A stretch of DNA of 64,000 bases from Flavobacteriales bacterium UBA7468 (GTDB lineage Bacteria; Bacteroidota; Bacteroidia; Flavobacteriales_D; Crocinitomicaceae): positions 1-64,000 of the forward strand of contig DLPC01000007.1 in the NCBI GenBank assembly GCA_002478565.1, given 5' to 3'. Within the stretch, counting starts at the first letter, position 1. Every line of letters begins with the position of its first letter. Positions 44,941-52,136 of this stretch are shown here, in pieces. The notes beneath the pieces were generated by a model. It did no database searches. It was not told the origin of the DNA and saw nothing but the letters and a program-made list of their open reading frames with translations. A program made the position numbers and the translations under genes.

Positions 44941-44953
44941 GCAATTTTGTTAC

Positions 44954-46228
44954 ATGATTAAATGGCTTGAAATTTTAGATGCTTGTAGTGCGGTATGCAC
45001 AGACACCCGACAAATTAGCAAAGACTGTCTATACATTTCGTTGAAAGGCGCCAACTTTAATGGCAATACATTTGCGCAACAAGCCATCGAACTTGGGGCT
45101 AAATACGCCATTGTAGATCAACAAGAATTTGCAAATGATCAGAATATTTTCTACGTTGAAGACGGATTGCTGTTTCTACAAAATTTAGCCCGGGCACATC
45201 GCCAAAGATTTCAAATACCTGTCATCGGCATTACGGGCAGTAATGGGAAAACCAGTACCAAAGAATTGGTAAAGTGCGTCCTTGAAACAAAGTTCAATGT
45301 CCTATGTACAGAAGGTAATCTCAATAACCATATCGGCGTACCCCTCACCCTACTGCGTTTAAAACCTCAGCACGAAATTGCAATCATTGAAATGGGTGCT
45401 AATAAGCCTTTTGATATAGATGAGCTTTGTAGAATAGCCATACCAACCCTTGGCATCATAACCAATATTGGAAAAGCACATTTAGAAGGATTTATCAATT
45501 TTGAAGGGGTCTTGAAAACCAAATCGGAACTCTATGATCATGTGCGCACCAACAAAGGGCAATTACTTGTCAATGCCGATGATCCTATTTTGACTGAAGC
45601 TGCCTTTAAACGAACAAACGATATACTCACCTATGGAGAGCTGCACGGGGACCTAAGGGGTAAACTCGCCTATTTGGATCCATTTGTTCACTTCTCCTAT
45701 GCTTTCGAAAATTATCATTCTCCTATTATCAATACACAAATGGTAGGTAAGTATAATTTTTACAATTTTTTGGCGGCGCTGCGCATAGGTTTCCATTTTG
45801 GAATAGAGCCCTCATTATTGAACGCTTCAATCTCTGGCTACATCCCCTCCAACAAACGTTCTCAAGTTGAAAAAACAGCTCAAAACACTGTCATCGTAGA
45901 TTGTTACAACGCGAATCCGTCAAGCATGGCAAGTGCACTTAGTTCTTTTGTTGAAATGCAACATCCTCAAAAAATTGTAATTATTGGAGACATGCTAGAA
46001 CTCGGTGTAGAAGGCCCACAAGAACACCAAAAAATTCTAGCTTACCTGAAGGTTAACCAACTAAAGGCATATACAGTAGGGCCAATATTTAAAAGTTTGA
46101 ATCCGACAGGGTTTGAAAATACTACAGAACTTAAAGCTTATCTTGAAAAGAATCCTATTCAAGAGCACCTTGTTTTATTAAAAGGGTCTAGGGGAATCGC
46201 GCTAGAAACTATTTTGGAAAAGCTATAA
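44954..46228 (+). CDS. murF: UDP-N-acetylmuramoyl-tripeptide-D-alanyl-D-alanine ligase
   Basis: 424 aa from ATG 44954; an upstream frame extension to 44681 lies inside gldJ. Mur-ligase P-loop GITGSNGKTSTKELV (residues about 95-109), EMGANKPFDIDEL, GKAHLEGF, DCYNANPSSM and GDMLELG match MurF. It joins D-Ala-D-Ala to the UDP-MurNAc-tripeptide. N-terminal DTRQISKDCLYISLKGANF fits the UDP-binding domain. murF directly after gldJ is, as I recall, also the Flavobacterium order. A CAATTTTG near-consensus box ends 4 nt upstream of the ATG. Confidence 0.95.
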   Translation: MIKWLEILDACSAVCTDTRQISKDCLYISLKGANFNGNTFAQQAIELGAKYAIVDQQEFANDQNIFYVEDGLLFLQNLARAHRQRFQIPVIGITGSNGKTSTKELVKCVLETKFNVLCTEGNLNNHIGVPLTLLRLKPQHEIAIIEMGANKPFDIDELCRIAIPTLGIITNIGKAHLEGFINFEGVLKTKSELYDHVRTNKGQLLVNADDPILTEAAFKRTNDILTYGELHGDLRGKLAYLDPFVHFSYAFENYHSPIINTQMVGKYNFYNFLAALRIGFHFGIEPSLLNASISGYIPSNKRSQVEKTAQNTVIVDCYNANPSSMASALSSFVEMQHPQKIVIIGDMLELGVEGPQEHQKILAYLKVNQLKAYTVGPIFKSLNPTGFENTTELKAYLEKNPIQEHLVLLKGSRGIALETILEKL

Positions 46229-46282
46229 GTACTTATTGATCGATTGAAAACAATATCTAGAAATCTGACGAGTTTGTAATCA

Positions 46283-47365
46283 TCAAGAACCGTATTGCAT
46301 TAAAAACGCCTTTAAGAATGGATCGAGCTCGCCGTTCATCACTGCATCGACATCGCCAGTTTCTGTTCCGGTTCTGACATCTTTCACTAATTTGTAGGGG
46401 TGCATGACGTAATTGCGAATTTGGCTCCCCCACTCTATTTTTTTCTTGCCCGCCTCGATTTCATTGCGTTTTTCCATGCGCTCTCGCAACTCTAATTCAT
46501 AGAGCTGTGAACGAAGTAATTGTAAAGCCTTCTCTTTATTGGCAAGCTGAGACCTTGATTCAGAGTTTTCGATGATGATTCCTGAAGGGGCGTGACGCAA
46601 ACGCACAGCAGTTTCTACCTTATTGACATTCTGCCCTCCTGCACCCCCTGAACGGAAAGTTTCCCAAGAGATATCTGCAGGGTTAATGTTAATTTCTATT
46701 TGATCATCTACAAGTGGGTAAACATAAACAGACACAAAACTTGTATGCCTTTTGGCATTGGAATCAAAAGGTGAAATTCTGACCAAGCGGTGCACGCCGT
46801 TCTCTCCTTTTAAGTAGCCAAAGGCAAAATCACCCTCGAATTCTAGCGTAACTGTTTTAACACCTGCAACATCTCCTTCTTGAAAATTGAGTTCGGTGAT
46901 TTTATAGCCTCGCTTTTGGCCCCACATAAGATACATCCGCATGAGCATGCTTGCCCAATCGCAGCTTTCTGTCCCTCCTGCACCTGCAGTAATTTGCAAT
47001 ACGGCAGACAAACCATCCTCTTCATTGGAAAGCATGTTCTTGAGCTCAAGTTCTTCTATTTCCGCAAGTAAGGTTTTATGTTGGGCATCGAGCTCGGCTT
47101 CTTCTGCCATGCCTTCGCGGACAAATTCCATCAATATTTCAAGGTCGGCAACTGCTGTAGCTGTTTTATCGAAGGTTTCGACCCAGTATTTGAGACCACG
47201 AATTTGCTTCATTTTTTCCTCAGCTTTTTTGGGATCATCCCAAAAAGAAGGGTCTTGAGTTTTGAGCTCTTCCTCTTTAAGTTGCAAGCGTTTTTCTTCA
47301 ATCTTTAAAAATGCTTGAATGGTAGAAAGTCTTTTTTGAAGCTCTTTGTATTGTTCTGCGGTCAT
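46283..47365 (-). CDS. prfB: Peptide chain release factor 2
   Basis: 360 aa in one continuous frame. SPF motif (VRISPFDSNAKRHTSF) reads stop codons UAA and UGA; GGAGGQNVNKVETAVRL has the GGQ hydrolysis motif. The N-terminal coiled coil is KRLQLKEEELKTQDPSFWDDPKKAEEK. Most bacterial prfB genes need a +1 programmed frameshift at an in-frame UGA near codon 25; here the aligned site (AFLKIEEKR) has no stop, so the regulatory frameshift is missing. It is divergent from gcvH across 44 bp. Confidence 0.97.
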   Translation of the reverse strand: MTAEQYKELQKRLSTIQAFLKIEEKRLQLKEEELKTQDPSFWDDPKKAEEKMKQIRGLKYWVETFDKTATAVADLEILMEFVREGMAEEAELDAQHKTLLAEIEELELKNMLSNEEDGLSAVLQITAGAGGTESCDWASMLMRMYLMWGQKRGYKITELNFQEGDVAGVKTVTLEFEGDFAFGYLKGENGVHRLVRISPFDSNAKRHTSFVSVYVYPLVDDQIEININPADISWETFRSGGAGGQNVNKVETAVRLRHAPSGIIIENSESRSQLANKEKALQLLRSQLYELELRERMEKRNEIEAGKKKIEWGSQIRNYVMHPYKLVKDVRTGTETGDVDAVMNGELDPFLKAFLMQYGS

Positions 47366-47369
47366 GTTG

Positions 47370-47377
47370 CAAAGTTA
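47370..47377 (-). promoter_or_regulatory. Putative -7 box of prfB
   Basis: Reading the minus strand, TAACTTTG is followed by CAAC and then the prfB ATG, so the -7 box ends only 4 nt before the start codon. A possible TTG -33 element is at 47400-47402 (22-nt spacer). Confidence 0.55.
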
Positions 47378-47391
47378 AGCATCAAAATGCT

Positions 47392-47399
47392 TACATTTG
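47392..47399 (+). promoter_or_regulatory. Putative -7 box of gcvH
   Basis: TACATTTG matches TAnnTTTG and lies 10 nt before ATG 47410 (an alternative start is ATG 47416). It lies back to back with the prfB -7 box in the 44-bp divergent region. Confidence 0.55.
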
Positions 47400-47409
47400 C
47401 AACAAATCA

Positions 47410-47793
47410 ATGAACATGAATATTCCAGCTGAACTAAAGTACACCAAAGACCACGAATGGGTTAAATTAGAGGGTGATGTAGCAACAATTGGCATTACTG
47501 AGTTTGCTCAGAGCGAATTAGGTGACATCGTCTATGTTGAAATCGAAACTGTAGGCGAAACACTTGCCCAAGAAGAAGTTTTTGGTAGTGTAGAAGCAGT
47601 AAAAACTGTCTCTGACCTATTTTTACCAATGAGTGGAGAAATCATCGAGTTTAATGAGGCCCTTGAAAGCAATCCTGAATTGGTCAATTCTGATCCTTAC
47701 GGTGCTGGTTGGATGGTAAAGGTTCGCGTTTCAGATGCTTCTCAATTTGAAGGCTTGCTAGACGCAGCAGCATACGCTAACGAAATTCATTAA
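47410..47793 (+). CDS. gcvH: Glycine cleavage system H protein
   Basis: 127 aa (or 125 from ATG 47416). YTKDHEWVKLEGDVATIGITEFAQ, then FGSVEAVKTVSDLFLPMSGEI with the lipoylated Lys, and NSDPYGAGWMVKV are intact. GcvH carries the aminomethyl group between the P, T and L proteins in glycine breakdown. The P and T genes are not here, so it is a stand-alone unit, as in many Bacteroidota. Followed by a good terminator. Confidence 0.97.
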   Translation: MNMNIPAELKYTKDHEWVKLEGDVATIGITEFAQSELGDIVYVEIETVGETLAQEEVFGSVEAVKTVSDLFLPMSGEIIEFNEALESNPELVNSDPYGAGWMVKVRVSDASQFEGLLDAAAYANEIH

Positions 47794-47815
47794 GCATAAC
47801 GCTTTTTAGAAAATC

Positions 47816-47842
47816 AAAACCGCTCATGTAGCGGTTTTTTTT
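47816..47842 (+). terminator. Intrinsic terminator after gcvH
   Basis: AAAACCGCT (47816-47824) pairs with AGCGGTTTT (47830-47838) around loop CATGT, and T continues to 47842. It may also serve the leftward endonuclease gene, which ends at 47847. Confidence 0.9.
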
Positions 47843-47846
47843 ATGG

Positions 47847-48611
47847 TCACAAGTGTCGTTTTGATTCTAGTTGTTGCTCTAGTGGATCGGGAAGTAAATG
47901 ATATAAGTCAAGACCTATCAAAGATTCCAACGAATCAATAGAAATAGCATAATTCAAAAGTGCTGCTTCAGATTTTTGATTGGGCATGTAAAAAGCAATC
48001 CCTTTTCTTTCTTTAATTAAAATAAGTGCCTTGAAATAGTATTTTGGAACACTCACTTTATTAGGGCCAATAAATGACAATCCATCGCTCAAAACAGGGC
48101 CTGTGACGATGTAAATGGAATCATATTGTAGTGCCCAATCACGGACTTGCTCCTCTAAGCGTTTCCAAATTCCACGATTGAAACCCGGCAATTGCGGGCT
48201 CATATTCGAAAAATAAAAGGATTCTTGCATTACTTTTTCTGACCAGCTCATATCTGCAGCTGGAGCTAAATGACCGCGGTCATAGCCACTTTTTGCGTAA
48301 TCTAAATTCGAGGCCGTACCTGAGCGGACGATTGGATCTTCCAAAAAGCGATCACTGCGCTCTATACCAACGCCGAGGTGTGCTTTTGTGAGTAAATAAG
48401 CTACCCAATTGGCTTGTTCATGTGTTTCATTGTATGAAAATGAATAGGCAGTATGGGAATATATCGTTTCACCGCTCTTGGGAGCTGGGCAAGCAATACA
48501 ATCGTGTTGATTCAAATCTGTGCTTCGGAAAGCCAAAAACAACATAAAAAAAACCGGAAATACCCAAAGGATTCCCGGTTTAATAATGCATTTATAATTG
48601 CGTTTAGGCAT
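47847..48611 (-). CDS. Membrane-anchored DNA/RNA non-specific endonuclease
   Basis: 254 aa from ATG 48611; an earlier frame start lies inside gyrB. The N-terminus has a hydrophobic segment (GILWVFPVFFMLFLAF) acting as signal or anchor. NUC1-family catalytic motif YDRGHLAPAADMSW contains the active His, and the Mg-binding Asn segment is MSPQLPGFNRGIWKRLE. It should cut DNA and RNA without sequence preference outside the inner membrane, possibly to recover phosphate or nucleotides. It overlaps the gyrB stop by 8 bp (ATGCCTAA). Confidence 0.9.
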   Translation of the reverse strand: MPKRNYKCIIKPGILWVFPVFFMLFLAFRSTDLNQHDCIACPAPKSGETIYSHTAYSFSYNETHEQANWVAYLLTKAHLGVGIERSDRFLEDPIVRSGTASNLDYAKSGYDRGHLAPAADMSWSEKVMQESFYFSNMSPQLPGFNRGIWKRLEEQVRDWALQYDSIYIVTGPVLSDGLSFIGPNKVSVPKYYFKALILIKERKGIAFYMPNQKSEAALLNYAISIDSLESLIGLDLYHLLPDPLEQQLESKRHL

Positions 48612-50556
48612 CAATTTTTGCGTATTTCGCATTTTTCTCAATGAATTCGCGACGCGGTGGAACGTCATCACCCATTAGCATAGAGAAAATTTGATCGCAT
48701 TCTGCCGCATTTTCAATGGTTACTTGACGCAAAGTTCTGCTTTCAGGATTCATGGTAGTTTCCCAAAGTTGTTCTGCGTTCATCTCACCGAGACCTTTAT
48801 AGCGCTGTACGTTCACAGAAGATTCACTGCCGCCGCCTTTCAACTCTTGAATGAGGCGATCGCGCATGTCTTCGTTCCAAGCGTAGACAGATTTAGTGCC
48901 TTTCTTTACTTGGTATAAAGGCGGGGTCGCGATGTAGATGTATCCTTTTTCAATGAGTTCTTTCATGTAGCGGAAGAAGAATGTAAGGATGAGCGTTTCG
49001 ATATGCGAACCATCGACGTCGGCATCACACATGATAATGATCTTGTGATAGCGGAGTTTCTCGAGGTTGAGCGCTTTCGAATCTTCTTCAGTACCAATGC
49101 GAACGCCAAGTGCGGTGTAAATATTCTTGATTTCTTCGTTCTCGAATATTTTGTGTTGCATGGCTTTTTCTACGTTCAGGATTTTTCCACGCAAAGGCAT
49201 AATGGCTTGGAAATGGCGGTCACGGCCTTGCTTGGCTGTTCCACCCGCGGAATCTCCCTCTACGAAGTAAACCTCGCAAGCTGCTGGATCTTTCTCCGAG
49301 CAGTCAGCGAGTTTTCCTGGAAGACCAGAACCGGTAAGCACATTTTTACGCTGGACCATCTCACGTGCCTTGCGCGCTGCGTGACGTGCACGGGCAGCAA
49401 GGATCACTTTTTCAACAATCAGTTTGGCTTCAGAAGGGTGCTCTTCGAGATAAGCAGAAAGCATTTCTGATACGGCCTGGCTCACAGGAGCCGTTACTTC
49501 GCGATTACCAAGTTTGGTTTTTGTCTGCCCTTCAAATTGCGGTTCTTGCACTTTAACTGAAACAACAGCTGTAAGGCCTTCGCGGAAGTCATCGCCGTCG
49601 ATTTCAATTTTTTCTTTGGCTAAAATACCGGAATCTGTGGCGTATTTTTTAAGGGTGTTGGTCAGGCCTCGTCTGAAACCAGAAAGGTGGGTTCCTCCTT
49701 CATGGGTATTGATGTTGTTGACGTATGCCTGGATGTTCTCGGTGTAAGAAGTATTGTATGTTAAGGCAACCTCAACCGGAATTCCTTCGCGTTCACCTTC
49801 AAAATAAATGACGTCTGAGATTAGTGCTTCGCGGTTGCGATCAAGGTAAGAAGCAAATTCTTTGAGTCCTCCTTCAGAATGATAGGTCGTGGATAAAGGC
49901 GCGTTGTTGTCGTCGAGCTGGCGCTTGTCTGTGAGCGTAATGGTAATTCCCTTGTTGAGGAAAGCTAACTCGCGCATGCGCGCTGCAAGCGTATCAAAGT
50001 TGTATTCCGTGGACTCAAAAATAGTGTGGTCTGGCTTGAAAGTCTGGATGGTTCCGGTTTTGTCAGATACACCGATTTCACGCACAGCATAGAGAGGCTT
50101 ACCAATAGAGTATTCTTGCTCAAAGATTTTACCTTCGCGGTGAACTTCTGTACGCATATGTATAGATAGTGCGTTCACACAAGACACACCCACACCGTGC
50201 AAACCACCAGAAACTTTGTAAGTGTCTTTATCGAATTTACCTCCTGCGTGTAAGACAGTCATAACGACCTCAAGGGCAGATTTCTTTTCTTTGGTGTGCA
50301 TTGCCGTTGGAATACCGCGGCCGTTGTCTGTAACGGTGATAGAATTGTCTTCGTTGATAAAGACATTGATAGTGTTACAATAGCCAGCTAAAGCCTCATC
50401 GATGGAGTTATCGACAACCTCATAAACAAGGTGGTGTAAACCTTTCACACCGACATCGCCAATATACATGGCAGGGCGCTTGCGCACTGCTTCTAAACCT
50501 TCTAGTACTTGAATATTATCCGCCGAATAATTATCTCTTCTTTCGTCTTCAGCCAT
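48604..50556 (-). CDS. gyrB: DNA gyrase subunit B
   Basis: 650 aa. GHKL ATPase at the N-terminus (EVVDNSIDEALAG, VTDNGRGIP, GGLHGVGVSCVNALS), transducer domain, then the TOPRIM domain (YFVEGDSAGGTAKQGRDRHFQA, CDADVDGSHIETL) and a C-terminal tail (QRYKGLGEMNAEQLWETTMNP). It supplies ATP hydrolysis for negative supercoiling with GyrA. The insert found in gammaproteobacterial GyrB is absent. A leftward gene at the 3' end (endonuclease) overlaps by 8 bp. Confidence 0.97.
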   Translation of the reverse strand: MAEDERRDNYSADNIQVLEGLEAVRKRPAMYIGDVGVKGLHHLVYEVVDNSIDEALAGYCNTINVFINEDNSITVTDNGRGIPTAMHTKEKKSALEVVMTVLHAGGKFDKDTYKVSGGLHGVGVSCVNALSIHMRTEVHREGKIFEQEYSIGKPLYAVREIGVSDKTGTIQTFKPDHTIFESTEYNFDTLAARMRELAFLNKGITITLTDKRQLDDNNAPLSTTYHSEGGLKEFASYLDRNREALISDVIYFEGEREGIPVEVALTYNTSYTENIQAYVNNINTHEGGTHLSGFRRGLTNTLKKYATDSGILAKEKIEIDGDDFREGLTAVVSVKVQEPQFEGQTKTKLGNREVTAPVSQAVSEMLSAYLEEHPSEAKLIVEKVILAARARHAARKAREMVQRKNVLTGSGLPGKLADCSEKDPAACEVYFVEGDSAGGTAKQGRDRHFQAIMPLRGKILNVEKAMQHKIFENEEIKNIYTALGVRIGTEEDSKALNLEKLRYHKIIIMCDADVDGSHIETLILTFFFRYMKELIEKGYIYIATPPLYQVKKGTKSVYAWNEDMRDRLIQELKGGGSESSVNVQRYKGLGEMNAEQLWETTMNPESRTLRQVTIENAAECDQIFSMLMGDDVPPRREFIEKNAKYAKIDA

Positions 50557-50602
50557 TTTGCTTTAGTTTGATTTATTTCTTTAAACTCGTGTTAACAAAA
50601 AT

Positions 50603-50631
50603 AAAAAAAAGCCCCTCGTAAAAGGGGCTTT
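50603..50631 (-). terminator. Intrinsic terminator after the glutathione peroxidase gene
   Basis: AAAGCCCCT (50608-50616) pairs with AGGGGCTTT (50623-50631), loop CGTAAA. The run of eight A on the left of the plus strand is a T-run on the minus strand, so it ends leftward transcription from 50681, upstream of gyrB. Confidence 0.9.
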
Positions 50632-50680
50632 GATAGGGTCGAAAAGGCTTAACTTATCAACAAAATTTCAACGATTCAGC

Positions 50681-51217
50681 TTACTTTTCAATCCAAGCAA
50701 TGATGCTTGGGTCGTTGGGTAAAATTCGAGGCGAAACCACCCGAACCAAATGACCTTTTTCATCGAGTAAATACTTCTGGAAATTCCATTCAACTTTGTT
50801 GTCTTCAAGGCCATTTTTAGCCTTTTGAGTTAAAAATTGATAGACTGGATGCATGTCCTTCCCTTTGACAGAAATTTTAGACATCATCGGGAAGCTCACA
50901 CCATAGTTCTGCAAGCAAAACTGTGCAATCTCTTTGTCTGAACCCGGCTCTTGGCTCATGAAATCATTGGCAGGAAAACCAATAATGATGAAATTTTTGT
51001 TTTTGTATTTATCATAAACAGCTTCGAGTTGCTCGTATTGTGGTGTTAAGCCGCATTTAGAGGCTGTATTGACTACCATGATTTTTTTACCTTTAAGTAA
51101 GGAAAAATCAAAGGTCTTGCCGTTGATATCTTTCACTTTAAATTGATGAATACTTTGCGGTTCTGATTGAATTAAACTCATAAAAAATAGACTTGATAGA
51201 ATAAGGGCGAATTTCAT
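50681..51217 (-). CDS. Exported glutathione peroxidase-family protein
   Basis: 178 aa. A hydrophobic leader (MKFALILSSLFFMSLIQS) suggests export. Redox Cys in VVNTASKCGLTPQYEQLE, the second conserved site FPANDFMSQEPGSDKEIAQFCLQNYGVSFPM, and KVEWNFQKYLL (the Trp/Asn triad) are intact. The first conserved residue is Cys, not selenocysteine. These enzymes reduce hydroperoxides with thioredoxin-like donors; here it would act in the envelope. It has its own terminator downstream, and 82 bp separate it from the divergent OmpA gene. Confidence 0.92.
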   Translation of the reverse strand: MKFALILSSLFFMSLIQSEPQSIHQFKVKDINGKTFDFSLLKGKKIMVVNTASKCGLTPQYEQLEAVYDKYKNKNFIIIGFPANDFMSQEPGSDKEIAQFCLQNYGVSFPMMSKISVKGKDMHPVYQFLTQKAKNGLEDNKVEWNFQKYLLDEKGHLVRVVSPRILPNDPSIIAWIEK

Positions 51218-51299
51218 ACGTTTGTTTTTCTAATTAACAATTTGCTGCAAAGTTAGTTCTGAATGGAACAAAATAAACTGCATTACGAATAAGTATACG

Positions 51300-52136
51300 A
51301 TGCTACGTTTGATCAAATTCTTTCTGCTTTTAGCACCTTGTCTTGCATTGAGTCAAAAAATGACAGGCTTTTGGCAGGGAATGTTGTTTACACCTCAAAC
51401 AGCTGCAATTGAGAAGCAAATCCCAGTCTATTTGGATATTTATGTCACAAATGGTTTGGTGGACGGACAAATTCGAATTGAAAATGAGAATGGAGCAAGT
51501 ATTTATCCGATTGTTGGAAAATATGCTGACAACAGGATGGAACTCACTACGCTCAAGGCAACGTGGTTCTATAACCCTGAATTTGCTTTGACTCCCTACA
51601 GTTATCAATTGCACTACAATCCCCAAACAGGCTATTTAGAAGGTCCTAGCGATAAAGATAATTACCGACTCATTTTATATCAAAGCAAAGGAGAAATCGC
51701 CAAAAACAAAACACCTTATTTACCGAAGGAATGGTTGCTGCGCTTTGAACAGGAATTACAAGACGGTATCTCAGCACCCAACATTCGCAAACTTGAATTA
51801 CTTCAATTTACCTTCCAACCTATTTATTTTGATTACGATAAAGCGCTTATCAAACCAGAATACGAAACTTATTTGAAGGAATTGATCCGGATGGTAAAAA
51901 GTCATTCGGACCTGAGAATTCAGATTACCGGACACACTGATGCAGACGGAAGTGCAGCTTACAATCTAGATTTGTCGGCCCGACGTGCCAAAGCACTGTT
52001 AAACTTTTTCGAGCAAAATGGCTTGGCCAAAGACAGAGTTGTCATTGAATTTAAAGGGGAGTCAGAACCCGTTGATGATAACCGCAGTGAAAGCGGCAAA
52101 CAAAAAAACAGGCGCGTAGACTTCCGTTTTATTTAA
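51300..52136 (+). CDS. OmpA-family protein
   Basis: 278 aa. Signal peptide (LLLAPCLALSQ). The N-terminal domain (residues about 18-170) is beta-rich and of unknown type (GFWQGMLFTPQTAAIEKQIPVYLDIYVTNGLVDGQI). The C-terminal OmpA domain, IYFDYDKALIKPEYETYL, ITGHTDADGSAAYNLDLSARRA and NRRVDFRFI, binds peptidoglycan. It should link the outer membrane to the cell wall. Its stop abuts the valS stop with no bases between them (TAATTA). Confidence 0.9.
   Translation: MLRLIKFFLLLAPCLALSQKMTGFWQGMLFTPQTAAIEKQIPVYLDIYVTNGLVDGQIRIENENGASIYPIVGKYADNRMELTTLKATWFYNPEFALTPYSYQLHYNPQTGYLEGPSDKDNYRLILYQSKGEIAKNKTPYLPKEWLLRFEQELQDGISAPNIRKLELLQFTFQPIYFDYDKALIKPEYETYLKELIRMVKSHSDLRIQITGHTDADGSAAYNLDLSARRAKALLNFFEQNGLAKDRVVIEFKGESEPVDDNRSESGKQKNRRVDFRFI

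Noticed and set aside
44681..44953. Extended murF start at 44681
   Set aside because: It lies in gldJ and crosses the gldJ terminator; ATG 44954 gives the correct MurF N-terminus.
47847..48611. Defence-island interpretation of the NUC1-type endonuclease
   Set aside because: Neighbouring genes are gyrB and gcvH; no restriction-modification, CRISPR or toxin-antitoxin partner is present.
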